Shown: in pieces, positions 26,837 to 36,785 of the stretch
Layout: the number at the start of each line of letters is the position of its first letter
Position numbering within the stretch: position 1 is the first letter of the stretch
Assembly: GCF_013426915.1 (NCBI RefSeq)
Contig: NZ_AP023181.1
Coordinates: 62,001-126,000 of the forward strand
Reading direction: 5' to 3'
From: Paraburkholderia sp. PGU19
GTDB taxonomy: Bacteria > Pseudomonadota > Gammaproteobacteria > Burkholderiales > Burkholderiaceae
DNA: 64,000 nt
The notes under the pieces: generated by a model
Told to the model about the DNA's origin: nothing
What the model saw: the letters and a program-made list of their open reading frames with translations, nothing else
Database searches by the model: none
Made by a program: the position numbers and the translations under genes

Positions 26837-28636
26837 ATGAAACTCACATTCCGTCACCGCGCGATCGCGGCCGCCCTGCTGATGATGGGCCTGAACGCGG
26901 GCCATGCCGCACCGATCACGTGGCGTCCCGGCGAAGTGCATATTTCGGTGGAAAGCCGCGACCTGAAGGACGTGTTGCGCGACTTCGCGGCGAGCCAGGG
27001 CATCATCGCGACGATTGCGCCGAACGTGCAGGGCACCGTGTCGGGACGCTTCGATCTGCCGCCGCGCAAGTTCATCGACACGATGGCGGCGACGTTCGGC
27101 TTCGTGTGGTTTTACGACGGCAGCGTGCTGTCCATCAGCACCGCCGACGACGTGACCACCAAGGTCATCAAGCTCGACTTCGCGGGCACGCAGAGCCTGC
27201 GCTCGACGCTCAAGCAGATCGGGCTCGACACCGACCGCTTCCCGATCGTGTACGACCCGGAGCAGGGCGTCGCGCTGATCACCGGGCCGCATCGGCTGAT
27301 TCAGCTCGTCGATGAGGTGGCCGCGCGGCTCGATCAGAACGCGAATCGCCGCACGGGCAGCGAAGTGCGCGCGTTTCCGCTGCGCTACGGCTGGGCGGCG
27401 GACCATACGATCACCGTGAACGGCAAGACGCAGCTCGTGCCCGGTGTCGCGCATGTGCTCGCGAGTCTCTATCACCCGGATCGGGACAGCGATCAGCAGG
27501 GCACGTCGCGCGCATCCGCGGACGGCACGCCGAACCTGCAACAGGTGAGTCCGTATGCGGACGTGCAGGGCGGCACCAATGGCGGATCGCCGTACAACAA
27601 CAGCGGCGTGAATCCGCCGCTGCCCGATGTGTTTGCAGGCGTGGCGGCGGCAGGCGGCGGGCCGGTTGCGATGCCGGGCGCGGGCGGCGTGGGCGGCACG
27701 GCGGGCGGCGCATCGGGCAGCGGTCCGCAGAGCGCGGGGCGCGGGGCAACTGCGGCCGTGCCGGACGGCGCAGGCTCGCTGCCCGTCATCCAGGCCGACG
27801 CGCGAACCAACTCGGTGCTGATCCGCGATCTGCCTGATCGTGTTGGCCAGTATCAGCAACTGATCGACCGGCTCGACGTGAAGCGCAGGATGGTCGAGAT
27901 CGAAGCGCACATCATCGAGATCGACGACGGCGCGTTGAAACAACTGGGCGTCGACTGGCACGCGCATTCGAGTCACGTCGATTTCCAGACGGGCAGCGGC
28001 AGTGCCAATGCGAACAACTTCAACGGCAATGTGAGCCCGACGTTTTCTTCGCTCGACACAGCCGGCAATCTCGTCGCCACGGCGACGCCGACGGGTGGCT
28101 CGCTCACGGCCGTGATCGGCGACGCGAGCCGGTATCTGCTGACACGCATCGATGCACTGGAGCAAAACAACCTCGCACGTATCGATGCGAGCCCGAAAGT
28201 TGCGACGCTCGATAACGTCGAAGCCGTGATGAACAACAAGACGCAGTTCTTCATTCCCGTCTCGGGCTTTACGTCGAGCAATCTGTTCAGCGTGCAGGTC
28301 GGCAATACGCTGCGCGTGCTGCCGATGGTGGTCGATTCGAACGGCGCGCAGCAGATCAAGCTGCAGGTGCACGTCGAAGACGGCCAGCCGACGGGCGGCA
28401 GCGTGAAGGACATTCCCGAAATCCGCACCAGCGAGATCGACACGGAAGCCGTCGTTGCCGAAGGGCAGAGTCTGCTGATCGCCGGTTATCGTATCGACAA
28501 CGACTCGAATCTGAATACGGGCGTGCCCGTGCTGTCGAAGATTCCCGTGCTCGGCGCGCTGTTTCGCTCGCGCACACATCAGAGCAGCCATATGGAGCGG
28601 CTCGTGTTGCTGACGCCGCGTGTGATCGAATTCTGA
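26837..28636 (+). CDS. hrcC: T3SS outer-membrane secretin SctC (HrcC)
   Basis: A 599-residue secretin with a Sec signal peptide (cleavage after AGHAA, near residue 25). N0/N1-type domains occupy about residues 30-170, a Gly/Ala/Pro-rich insertion about 215-315, and the C-terminal secretin core about 320-599. The core includes VEIEAHIIEIDDGALKQLGV and VPVLSKIPVLGALFRSR, typical of the family. It forms the outer-membrane ring. It follows the regulator gene by 51 bp without a PIP box of its own, so it is probably co-transcribed with it. It converges with the NDH-2 gene (8 bp between stops). Confidence 0.96.
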   Translation: MKLTFRHRAIAAALLMMGLNAGHAAPITWRPGEVHISVESRDLKDVLRDFAASQGIIATIAPNVQGTVSGRFDLPPRKFIDTMAATFGFVWFYDGSVLSISTADDVTTKVIKLDFAGTQSLRSTLKQIGLDTDRFPIVYDPEQGVALITGPHRLIQLVDEVAARLDQNANRRTGSEVRAFPLRYGWAADHTITVNGKTQLVPGVAHVLASLYHPDRDSDQQGTSRASADGTPNLQQVSPYADVQGGTNGGSPYNNSGVNPPLPDVFAGVAAAGGGPVAMPGAGGVGGTAGGASGSGPQSAGRGATAAVPDGAGSLPVIQADARTNSVLIRDLPDRVGQYQQLIDRLDVKRRMVEIEAHIIEIDDGALKQLGVDWHAHSSHVDFQTGSGSANANNFNGNVSPTFSSLDTAGNLVATATPTGGSLTAVIGDASRYLLTRIDALEQNNLARIDASPKVATLDNVEAVMNNKTQFFIPVSGFTSSNLFSVQVGNTLRVLPMVVDSNGAQQIKLQVHVEDGQPTGGSVKDIPEIRTSEIDTEAVVAEGQSLLIAGYRIDNDSNLNTGVPVLSKIPVLGALFRSRTHQSSHMERLVLLTPRVIEF

Positions 28637-28644
28637 ACGTGGCT

Positions 28645-29889
28645 TTAGTCCGCGTCGCGGACGGTGTAGGGCGGCGCCTGCACGACGGGCGCTGCGGCTT
28701 GCAGGATGTCTTCGCGCCGCTTCGTGCTGGGCGGATAGATGCGCTGACAGTTGATGGTGCGCTTGGTCTGTTTCGCGGCTTCGCCTTGCGACGCGAGGCG
28801 GCGCTCCCAGCCTTCCGTGTAGACGGCGCCCCACGGGCCGAGATCGAGAATCGTCGTGTACCAGTCGATGCAAAGCGGCAGCATCGCGAGGCCCAGCAGG
28901 TCGCAAACGGCATTGTGGCCCGCGTGGCGTCCCATCGGGCGGCTGTGCTGGCAGGACATCACAGAAGGCCGCTCGCCGTCGATCAGGATGCGCGCGCAAT
29001 CGCCCGCTGCGAATACGTCGGGCACGGTATCGACGCGCAGGAACGAATCGATGGGCACGCGTCCGAATGCGTCGAGCGACACGGGGAATTGCGCCGTCAG
29101 CGGACTGGCATGCATGCCGCCGCACCAGACCACGGTCGCGGCGTCGATGTGCTCGCCGCCCGTCAGTTGAACGCCGTCGCGTGTGACGGATTCGAGCGAC
29201 ACGCCCGGCCGAAGCTCGACGCCTTGCGCGCGCAGCGCTTCTTCGATCACCGGTTGCGCGCCTCCCATCGCCTGACCGATCTTCGCGGAGCGGTCGGCGA
29301 GCATCACGCGCACCTCGGCGCTTGGGTTGTCGCCGACGATGCCGCGCAACCGCGCGGGTAATTCCGCGGCGAGTTCGACGCCCGTCAGGCCTGCACCCAC
29401 TACGACCACGGTGTAGCGTCCCGGCGCTTCGCGCCTCTCCGGCAAAGCGAGCAGATGTGCGTGGAGTTTCGCGGCGCCGTCAAATGTATCGACGTCGAAT
29501 GTGAACTCGTGTAGTCCGGGAATGGCGGGACGCGCCAACTCGCTTCCCGCTGCCAGGATCAGGCGGTCGTAGCCGAGCCATTGAGTAGAGGAATCGCCGG
29601 ATTCGAAGCCGACGCGATGGTTTGGCAGATCGATCGAGCGGACCATGCCTTGAATGCGTCGCACGCCTGCCGGATCGAGCACGTCGGCAAGCGGCACGAG
29701 CGTGTCGTCGAGCGGCTGCTCGTAGTTGCGCACGCGAATGCTGTGATACGGCGTGCCATTGATGACGACGACCTCCACCTGATCCGCCGGCACGCGCAGT
29801 TCGTCGAGCTTGCGCGCCGCGCCCAGCGCGCTCCACAGCCCGGCAAAGCCGGCGCCGATCACTACGATCCGCTTCGTGTCCGTATCCAT
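28645..29889 (-). CDS. Type II NADH dehydrogenase-like FAD oxidoreductase
   Basis: A 414-residue two-dinucleotide-binding-domain flavoprotein of the NDH-2 family, which passes electrons from NADH to quinone without pumping protons. The FAD site is VVIGAGFAGLWSALGAARK near residue 9; the NAD site is VVVVGAGLTGVELAAELPA near residue 160. The family's VFAAGDCA segment lies near 300. A C-terminal tail replaces the long membrane anchor of classical NDH-2, so peripheral membrane binding is assumed. The start at 29889 (MDTDTKR) follows a GGAG-type site. It appears to be a single gene. Confidence 0.85.
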   Translation of the reverse strand: MDTDTKRIVVIGAGFAGLWSALGAARKLDELRVPADQVEVVVINGTPYHSIRVRNYEQPLDDTLVPLADVLDPAGVRRIQGMVRSIDLPNHRVGFESGDSSTQWLGYDRLILAAGSELARPAIPGLHEFTFDVDTFDGAAKLHAHLLALPERREAPGRYTVVVVGAGLTGVELAAELPARLRGIVGDNPSAEVRVMLADRSAKIGQAMGGAQPVIEEALRAQGVELRPGVSLESVTRDGVQLTGGEHIDAATVVWCGGMHASPLTAQFPVSLDAFGRVPIDSFLRVDTVPDVFAAGDCARILIDGERPSVMSCQHSRPMGRHAGHNAVCDLLGLAMLPLCIDWYTTILDLGPWGAVYTEGWERRLASQGEAAKQTKRTINCQRIYPPSTKRREDILQAAAPVVQAPPYTVRDAD

Positions 29890-30681
29890 GTCGGGCGTGC
29901 TCCTCGGATGGGGATGGGCCGTTGTGCGGCGGGGCGAATTCGAGTGTAGTCGGCTCGGGGGATGGTCGCTGGAATTTTCTTTGGGATGGTTGAGCCGCTG
30001 TGATGCTGGTGCGCGCCTTTCCGATCGTGGGCTGGCGCGAGTCCATCATACGTATGGGTGCCCACTTGACCGGTTGAATCCGCACCTGAAGCGTGCGCGT
30101 TATCCAGATAACCGATGCTGCCGACGATCTGTCCGTCGCATCGCTGGACGATGATGTCATTGGTTGCGTATGAACCTATTTGTCTGCAGGCCGTCAGCAT
30201 TCGGTAATTTTTGCTTTTCCCGTCGAGCTTTTGTGCGGCGCCCAACAGTGGTGTCTTCGCGCAAACATTACCATCGGTCGTAGTGACGGTCGCGCACCAT
30301 TATTTGCGGCCCGTTTGCGCAAAATGTGTTGGACCTCGCGCTCATTCGACTTCGATACGCTTCATGTTCGGGTTCGTCTATGCCGCGATCGCAAGACAGA
30401 ATTCGACGCTTCGGGTGGAATACCGCCGTCTGCAACTACACACTCCAGTTCAAGCGATGAAACGATCGCGCATCCGGATCGCGCGAGCGTTTCGCGTGCG
30501 CAGAAGTTTTTCTAAACGGAGCGACGCGGGGGAGCGATGCACGATTTGACGATGCAAGATTTAGTAAGGAATACAAGCAAGGGCACGATACCCCTGCGAT
30601 CTTGTGACCGCTTCGACGTATCGCGTGCCTCCTCACGCCTGGAGTACAGCCAGGTAGGGTTTACTCATCAACGGGTGAGCG
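29890..30681. other. Gene-free stretch before the acyltransferase
   Basis: 792 bp with lower GC than its surroundings, many short open frames on both strands and no family-like sequence. One leftward frame (29862-30245) overlaps the promoter side of NDH-2 and shows no convincing protein features. The last 150 bp, with AT-rich patches near 30500-30600, may carry the promoter of the acyltransferase gene. No repeat, RNA or PIP box was found. Confidence 0.5.
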
Positions 30682-31737
30682 ATGCGCCGGCTGAATTCAT
30701 TAAGAATCCTTCGCGCAGTGACAGCGACAACTGTTGTCGTACACCACGTCTTGATACAGGACGGCAGGGTGTTCGGCGAATTCCGCGTCGACGTATTCTT
30801 CGTACTGAGTGGCTTTGTGATCGCACTCGCGCTCGAAGCTGGCACGCTCAGCGTGCGTGACTTCATCACGAGCCGCCTCGTGCGGATCGTGCCGCTCTAT
30901 TGGCTCGCGACGTTGCTGGTGTTCTTCGGCGCGCTGCTTAGGCCCGATCTCTTCAATTCGACGACCGCCGACGTCTCCGAGCTGCTGAAGTCGCTCTTTT
31001 TCATTCCATACAGGAAGGAGAGCGGCAACATATTCCCGATGCTGTTCGTCGGCTGGACGCTGAACTACGAGATGCTGTTCTACGCGGCGTCGGCGCTTGC
31101 ACTGTGGCGGTTCCGGCGACATGTCCCGCTTCTGTTCGCGGCGATCACGCTGATGCTCGCCGCAGTGTTCCTGATCGCGACGCTCTCGCATTCGGACCGG
31201 GCGTTCGTCGAATTCTTCGCCTACGACCGGTTGCTCGAATTCCCGTTAGGTATCGCCGTATGGTTCGTATGGAAGAAAGGGCTACGAATTCCCGTCGCGG
31301 TGGCGGGGGTCGGGGCCGTTGCGATGTATGTGCTGATGACCTGTATCGAACGGGCATGGCCCGATCTCTCGCCAGTCGTGGGTAATGGCGTGCCGACCTG
31401 TCTGCTGCTGATGAGCACGCTGAGGCTCGAGAGCCTCGTGGTAGACGGAGCGGTCACGCGCGGATTGCTGTATCTCGGCGATGCGAGCTATGCGACCTAT
31501 CTGAGTCACCCGTTCGTCATTGAGGCGATGCGCAAGCTCGTTCCAAAAGTCGTGCATGGTTTCGATGTGCGCTCGCCAGCAGGGGTGATCATCGCGATCG
31601 TGGTGGCTTCAGCGGTGGGTTGCGTCGTCTATCGCTACATTGACAAGCCCTTGCACCGCGCGATCGGGCGGCTGATCAAGGTCAAGCGTGTCGTCACTGC
31701 GCCCGCGGGTGAGGACGCGTCTTATCGTGTGAGTTGA
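30682..31737 (+). CDS. Acyltransferase 3 family membrane protein
   Basis: A 351-residue integral membrane protein with about ten helices and the acyltransferase-3 (ExoZ/OafA-like) layout. The opening LNSLRILRAVTATTVVVHHV holds the catalytic histidine, FRVDVFFVLSGFVIALAL follows, and a FITSRLVRIVPLYWLATLLV segment comes next. Members O-acetylate or succinylate surface polysaccharides. There is no neighbouring polysaccharide cluster, so the target is unknown. The gene seems to stand alone in a low-GC stretch, which would fit recent acquisition. Confidence 0.8.
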   Translation: MRRLNSLRILRAVTATTVVVHHVLIQDGRVFGEFRVDVFFVLSGFVIALALEAGTLSVRDFITSRLVRIVPLYWLATLLVFFGALLRPDLFNSTTADVSELLKSLFFIPYRKESGNIFPMLFVGWTLNYEMLFYAASALALWRFRRHVPLLFAAITLMLAAVFLIATLSHSDRAFVEFFAYDRLLEFPLGIAVWFVWKKGLRIPVAVAGVGAVAMYVLMTCIERAWPDLSPVVGNGVPTCLLLMSTLRLESLVVDGAVTRGLLYLGDASYATYLSHPFVIEAMRKLVPKVVHGFDVRSPAGVIIAIVVASAVGCVVYRYIDKPLHRAIGRLIKVKRVVTAPAGEDASYRVS

Positions 31738-31752
31738 GCGGGCGGGTGAGGC

Positions 31753-32220
31753 TTAATAGGCGCCGCCCGTATCGATGGTCAGGTAGAGCATGTCGTGTTC
31801 GAGAATGCTGATGAAATGTTCGTCTTCCTGAATCAGTTCCTCGAGCACGTCACTGTTGGATAGCACGCCGATAACCTGTCCGGAATCGATCACGGGCAGA
31901 TGCCGGATCCGCTTTGTGTGCATCAACGCCAGGCACTGTGCACAAGTGTGCTCAGGCGTGACGTAAAACACCTGGGTCGTCATGATGTCGCTCACCTTCG
32001 TTGCGGCGGCACTGCGGCCGGCCAGTTCGACCTTGCGGGCGTAGTCGCGCTGCGACAGGATGCCGACAAGATTGCTGCCCTGCAACACCAGTACGGTGGT
32101 GACATCCTCGTCGGCCATCAGACGCAGCGCCGTGAGCACGGCGTCCTCGGGGCCGACCGAAATCACCTTCCTGGGGTCCTCGGACAGAATCTGCCGAGCG
32201 GACTTTCTCTCCTTTTTCAT
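31753..32220 (-). CDS. CBS-domain pair protein
   Basis: A 155-residue cytoplasmic protein with two CBS domains (about residues 15-65 and 80-135). Repeats such as ALRLMADEDVTTVLVLQGSNLVGILS and HTKRIRHLPVIDSGQVIGVLS, shown in outline, are typical. Such stand-alone pairs bind adenosyl ligands and often sense energy state. The ATG at 32220 (MKKERKSARQIL) with a GGAGA site was preferred to an earlier in-frame ATG. It is convergent with the acyltransferase and divergent from the GST gene. Confidence 0.85.
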   Translation of the reverse strand: MKKERKSARQILSEDPRKVISVGPEDAVLTALRLMADEDVTTVLVLQGSNLVGILSQRDYARKVELAGRSAAATKVSDIMTTQVFYVTPEHTCAQCLALMHTKRIRHLPVIDSGQVIGVLSNSDVLEELIQEDEHFISILEHDMLYLTIDTGGAY

Positions 32221-32430
32221 GATTGTCTCCACTAGAGGACGGACCTTCGCGCGCGCCGATGCCATCAATCTGCTTACGTGCCTGTCCATTTTTCAACTAT
32301 GGTTGATTGAAGTGTAGTTCGCTTCGTGGGCGCGTGGATTCGGCGCGACGGGAGCAACTCGTTCGCGTCCGGGCGAGCAAAAACGTCTGTTCATATCGGG
32401 CGACGCGCTCCGTCAATCAAGGGGGCCAGA

Positions 32431-33180
32431 ATGCGCAAGCTGTTCTTCACGACAGGATCGCCTTTCGCCCGTGCCGTCCGTATCGTGCTTGTCGAGAAGG
32501 GACTCGATTTCGAGCGTGAGGAGACCTTTACGACGCCCAGCGTCGAAGAGCGGGCGAAGGTCGCGCCGACCCTTCAGGTTCCAACCCTGGTAGACGGTGA
32601 CCTGACGCTTTGGGATTCCTCGGTGATCATCGATTACCTCATGTCCAGCTATCCAGGCGTGCCTGCGCCGGAGGGCATGGACCCGCTGGCAAGGGACTAT
32701 GTGCGGGCCCCGCACAGCTGGCACGACAAACTGGTTCTCGCGACGTTACAGACGTTCGGCGTGTCGACGACGATGGTGTCGCAACTGCAATGGTCCGGAG
32801 TCAGGCATGAAGAAAATGTTCACGCGGCGCGATGCGCGATGCGCAACCAGTATCTTCTCGACTGGTTCGAGACCCAGCTTGTCGGCGCTGACGGCGCTTT
32901 CGTCCCCGGCGTGATGTCGGCGCAGGACATCTTGCTTGCCTGCATCTGTCAGTTCATTGAAACTCGCCCGTTGCGATTGTCCTGGCGTGCTGCTGGCCGA
33001 CCGAGGCTCGCGTCGTTGGTCGCTCGAATGGAAAGACGCCCCTCGTTCCAACAGGAACCGGCGCTTTGGTGGGAGCCCGGCGTGACGTATGCCACGGCCG
33101 CCGAGGTGGAATGGGCCAGACATAAAACCATTCACGGTGGGCCCAGCTTCAGCGAATGGGCGTCGGGGTCTGCAAGCTGA
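32431..33180 (+). CDS. Glutathione S-transferase family protein
   Basis: A 249-residue GST-fold protein. The N-terminal thioredoxin-like domain begins with RKLFFTTGSPFARAVRIVLVEKG, shown in outline, and includes VPTLVDGDLTLWDSSVIIDYL, with the cis-proline and the glutathione-contacting Asp/Ser. A helical C-terminal domain follows from about residue 85. The start at 32431 has a GGGGG-rich site upstream. The substrate is unknown; stress or xenobiotic conjugation is the usual role. Divergently placed from the CBS-domain gene. Confidence 0.82.
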   Translation: MRKLFFTTGSPFARAVRIVLVEKGLDFEREETFTTPSVEERAKVAPTLQVPTLVDGDLTLWDSSVIIDYLMSSYPGVPAPEGMDPLARDYVRAPHSWHDKLVLATLQTFGVSTTMVSQLQWSGVRHEENVHAARCAMRNQYLLDWFETQLVGADGAFVPGVMSAQDILLACICQFIETRPLRLSWRAAGRPRLASLVARMERRPSFQQEPALWWEPGVTYATAAEVEWARHKTIHGGPSFSEWASGSAS

Positions 33181-33233
33181 GGTAATGGGTAACGTTATTA
33201 AAACCACTGTCGTCACAGGCAGCGCATTCGCTG

Positions 33234-34100
33234 CTATCGATCGAACGCGAAGACGATCTCGTCGATCGTCACGCGGATGCGCGCTGTGTGTCGCAAGTCC
33301 TGATGCGTGACGAGCCAGATTTCATATGGCGCTTCGTTCGAGTGGTCCGGCCAGATTCGCACGAGGCCGTCGCGTTCGGCCATCGGCACGGGTAGCAGGC
33401 TGATGCCGAGCCCGGCCCTGAGCGCCGCGCGCAACGTCAGGTTCGTATTCAGGCGCGCGACGATGCGGCCGTCCGTCAGCGGTTCCCCGAGAAATTCAGG
33501 CGCGCGCGCGCGGGCGAAATACGGCTGGTAGACCACGAGGTCGTGCCCCGCGAATCGCTCGCCCGGCACCGGTTCGCCATGGTGCCGCAGATAGTCGGGC
33601 GACGCGAACAGCCCCACTTCCCAGCGCGCAAGGCGGCGGGCAAGCAGATCCGGATTGCGGGGCTTGACGGTCCGAATTGCGATGTCGGCTTCGCGCTTCG
33701 CGAGATCGAGCACCTGGGTCGTCGCGTCGAGCATCACCGATACGTTGGGATGCTTCATGTGCAGGCGCTCGATTGCTGGCATGACGAACTCTTGGGCAAG
33801 CGCGTCCGTCGTCGAGAGCTTCACCTCGCCGGCAAGGCGCTTGTCCACGCCTTGTGTGTGGCGGACCAGATCGTGCGCGGACTGTTCCATCGCCTCGGCG
33901 GCGCGGATCGCGATCTTGCCGACGGGCGTCAGCTCATAGCCGCTCGACGTGCGCAGGAACAGCGTCGCGCCGAGCGCGTGTTCGAGCGCGGCCAGCCTGC
34001 GGCCTACCGTTGCCTGATCGATGTCGAGCGCGCGGGCGGCGGCGCGCAAGGTCCTTTCCCGATGGAGCGCGACGAAGATGCGCGCGTCGTCCCAATTCAT
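33234..34100 (-). CDS. LysR-family regulator
   Basis: A 288-residue LysR-type regulator. The N-terminal winged helix (MNWDDARIFVALHRERTL, LRAAARALDIDQATVGRRLA) is followed by a periplasmic-binding-protein-like effector domain from about residue 90. The GGAGGCAAC site supports the ATG at 34100. It is divergent from a quinone reductase gene, 155 bp apart, which it most likely controls. Confidence 0.88.
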   Translation of the reverse strand: MNWDDARIFVALHRERTLRAAARALDIDQATVGRRLAALEHALGATLFLRTSSGYELTPVGKIAIRAAEAMEQSAHDLVRHTQGVDKRLAGEVKLSTTDALAQEFVMPAIERLHMKHPNVSVMLDATTQVLDLAKREADIAIRTVKPRNPDLLARRLARWEVGLFASPDYLRHHGEPVPGERFAGHDLVVYQPYFARARAPEFLGEPLTDGRIVARLNTNLTLRAALRAGLGISLLPVPMAERDGLVRIWPDHSNEAPYEIWLVTHQDLRHTARIRVTIDEIVFAFDR

Positions 34101-34255
34101 GTTGCCTCCGGCGTGATGCAAATTTGCATCATACGATCGGCAATTCGCTGCGGGTCAAAACCCGGCTGCGCCGCTACACTTTTTTCATCCGATGCAGCGA
34201 TTCGGCGGGTTGGCCGAACCAGCGGCGCAAACGGCATTTTGAAAAGGATGAAATC

Positions 34256-35287
34256 GTGTCACACGAAATCAAAGCAATTCCCGCGGCGATGACCGCGATC
34301 GATATTACGCAACCGGGCGGCCCCGATGTGCTGGTGCCCGTCGAGCGGCCCGTTCCCACACCCGCCGACGGCGAAGTGCTGATCCGCATTCATGCCGCTG
34401 GCGTCAACGGTCCTGACGTGATGCAGCGCAAGGGCTTGTACGATCCGCCGCCTGGCGCGTCGGACATTCCCGGGCTCGAAGTCGCGGGCGAGGTCGTGTC
34501 CGTCGGGCGCGGCGTGACCCGGTTCGCGGTCGGCGATCTGGTCTGCGCGCTGGTCCCGGGCGGCGGCTACGCGGAGTACGCGGTCGCGCACGAGAGCAAC
34601 ACACTGGCGATTCCCGACGGTCTATCGGTGGTCGAAGCGGCTGCGATGCCCGAGACCTTTCTGACGGTATGGCTGAACCTGTTCCAGCGCGGCAATTTCG
34701 CGGCGGGCGAAAGCGTGCTGATCCACGGCGGCGCATCCGGCATCGGCACCACGGCGACGATGCTCGCGAAGGCATTCGGCGCATCGAAGATCATCACGAC
34801 GGTCAGCTCGGATGCGCAGCGTGACGCGAGCATGGCGCTCGGCGCCGATGTCGCGGTTGATTACCGGAATGAAGATTTCGTCGAGGCGGTCATGCGCGAG
34901 ACGGACGGCCGCGGCGTGGACGTGGTCGTCGATATCATTGCTGGCGACTACGTGGCGCGGAATTACGCGGCGGCCGCGATGAACGGGCGCATCGTGCAAA
35001 TCGGCATCATCAAGGGCCCCGCGCCTGCGCTCGATCTGTTCCCGATGCTGGCGAAACGCCTCACGCACATCGGCTCGACGCTGCGCTCGCGCACGCATGA
35101 GGAAAAAGCGGCGTTGATCGAGGATCTCGAGCGAAAGGTGTGGCCGCAGATTCGAAGCGGCGCGGTGAAGCCCGTGATCTATCGAACCTTCGATCTCGAC
35201 GATGCACGCGGGGCACATGCACTGATGGACTCGGGCACGCATATCGGCAAGATCGTGCTGATGACGCGGGCGGCAAGCAAGGTCTGA
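34256..35287 (+). CDS. NAD(P)H quinone oxidoreductase, zinc-type MDR family (PIG3-like)
   Basis: A 343-residue zinc-independent medium-chain reductase. The N-terminal GroES-like domain shows PTPADGEVLIRIHAAGVNGPDV, shown in outline, and the cofactor-binding domain starts with ESVLIHGGASGIGTTATMLA near residue 153. Members reduce quinones by NADPH. I chose the GTG at 34256, preceded by GAAAAGGATG; an ATG at 34289 would give a protein 11 residues shorter. It is divergent from the LysR gene. Confidence 0.85.
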   Translation: MSHEIKAIPAAMTAIDITQPGGPDVLVPVERPVPTPADGEVLIRIHAAGVNGPDVMQRKGLYDPPPGASDIPGLEVAGEVVSVGRGVTRFAVGDLVCALVPGGGYAEYAVAHESNTLAIPDGLSVVEAAAMPETFLTVWLNLFQRGNFAAGESVLIHGGASGIGTTATMLAKAFGASKIITTVSSDAQRDASMALGADVAVDYRNEDFVEAVMRETDGRGVDVVVDIIAGDYVARNYAAAAMNGRIVQIGIIKGPAPALDLFPMLAKRLTHIGSTLRSRTHEEKAALIEDLERKVWPQIRSGAVKPVIYRTFDLDDARGAHALMDSGTHIGKIVLMTRAASKV

Positions 35288-35306
35288 TGCGCGGCTGCGG
35301 GCCCGG

Positions 35307-36785
35307 TTACGGCGACTGCACCTGTACGGCGGCACCGGGCTTGCCAGACCCTTGCGGGGCGACCACGAGGTAGCGGCGCTTGTCAGCGGCATAGGCCATT
35401 CCTGGTGCGACCAGTTGCCGAATCTGCCCGAGAGCATTGACGATCGCCGAGCCGGCCGGATTGGACATGAAATTCGCGAGCACTTGCAGGTCACCCATGC
35501 CATCGGGGTTATCGGCAAGCGCCAGAACGTAGGGCTGCTTCGGTTGCAGACCGGTGACAGCGGCCTGCAGAACTTGCACGAGCCCCTGGTCGAACAATGC
35601 GACAGTCGTAGGTGCATTGGCGGCATCCGCCGTCTTGCCCGTCCCCACCGGCACCAGTGCAAGATGGACGCTCTGACCGGCCAGGCCCAGCGTCTGCAGG
35701 TTCTGCGTACCATCGCCTTCCGGCACCGCATTCGGCACATAGGTGACGGCCTGCGGCGCCTGGCCAATGGGCACAGTCGCGATGACCGTGTTGCTCAGTG
35801 TGTCGATCGCAGCCATCGCATCGGCGTTCTCCAGGCCGACATAGATGCGGCTGCCGTCCCCCGACGGCCAGAGGCCATGCGGCAAGTTGCCGACAGGTAT
35901 CGTCGCGAGCTGCGAAAAGTTGTCGGTTCGAAACACCTTGATCACATTCAGCCCTCCAACGGTGACGTATGCGAATGTGCCCTTGTCGTTATGCACGATA
36001 TTCACGTGATTCGTGATTGGGCCGGTGTCGAGTGTTTTGATCAGCGCGAATGGCGGCCTTGCATCGAACACCTGGACCTTGCCGGTGTCCTTCAGCGTGA
36101 ACCAGACCTGCTTGCCATCGGGCGTCGCCGCCAGGTCGGGACAAAAAGGGCTGGCTTGCTGGACCCTGCCGACGATCTTATGGTCGGCCACCAACACCAC
36201 CTCGACCTCCGGGTTGAAGGACGAACAGACATAACCATATTTCCCGTCCGGTGAGAATATCTGCATACCGGGGCCAGCCGGCACCGTAATGCGTGCTTTC
36301 TCCTCGTACGTTTTTCCGTCGAGTACCGCGATGTAGTTCTCACCACGCACGGTCACCCAGACCTCCTTTGCATCCGGCGTGAAGAAAGCCTCGTGAGGCG
36401 AGCGGCCGACATAGGTGACATGCTTGACGGCGTTAGTCTGCGTGTCGATGAATGAAACCGAGTTCGAGCCGATCGAGACAACCGCAATTGTGTGATGGTC
36501 CGGCGAGAAACCCATGCCGTGCACAAGTAATTGACCTTTGTACAACGGACTGAAATTGCCCGGCGAGGGATCGCCGAGACGAATCAGGCCAAGCAGTTTG
36601 TTGTCGGCCGGGTCGATCACCGACACCGTGTTCGAAAACTGCTCAGCGGCGTAAACGCGATCGTGGTGGCTTACGGGAATGTCAGGATCGGACTGCGATC
36701 CAGGGGCCTGCCCAGCCCACGCGAGCGGCGCTGCCACCAGCATGGCTGCCGACAACGCGATGGTGATTCTTGATCGGCGTTTCAT
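35307..36785 (-). CDS. Secreted YncE-like beta-propeller protein
   Basis: A 492-residue exported protein with a Sec signal peptide (cleavage after PLAWA near residue 24) and about seven WD/NHL-like blades of the YncE/cytochrome D1-like type (VYAAEQFSNTVSVIDPADNK, KEVWVTVRGENYIAVLDGKT, RIYVGLENADAMAAIDTLSN). No haem or metal motif is evident. It overlaps the downstream side of the DUF305 gene by 4 bp (ATGA), so the two are translationally coupled. A periplasmic binding or metal-related role is plausible. Confidence 0.8.
   Translation of the reverse strand: MKRRSRITIALSAAMLVAAPLAWAGQAPGSQSDPDIPVSHHDRVYAAEQFSNTVSVIDPADNKLLGLIRLGDPSPGNFSPLYKGQLLVHGMGFSPDHHTIAVVSIGSNSVSFIDTQTNAVKHVTYVGRSPHEAFFTPDAKEVWVTVRGENYIAVLDGKTYEEKARITVPAGPGMQIFSPDGKYGYVCSSFNPEVEVVLVADHKIVGRVQQASPFCPDLAATPDGKQVWFTLKDTGKVQVFDARPPFALIKTLDTGPITNHVNIVHNDKGTFAYVTVGGLNVIKVFRTDNFSQLATIPVGNLPHGLWPSGDGSRIYVGLENADAMAAIDTLSNTVIATVPIGQAPQAVTYVPNAVPEGDGTQNLQTLGLAGQSVHLALVPVGTGKTADAANAPTTVALFDQGLVQVLQAAVTGLQPKQPYVLALADNPDGMGDLQVLANFMSNPAGSAIVNALGQIRQLVAPGMAYAADKRRYLVVAPQGSGKPGAAVQVQSP

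Noticed and set aside
26819..29125. A 768-codon leftward open frame opposite hrcC
   Set aside because: It runs antisense to a clear secretin gene; its product is Arg/His-rich without family features, as expected for the third-position GC shadow of a real gene.
29862..30245. Leftward frame upstream of NDH-2
   Set aside because: No recognisable fold; it overlaps the NDH-2 start and ends in low-complexity sequence.
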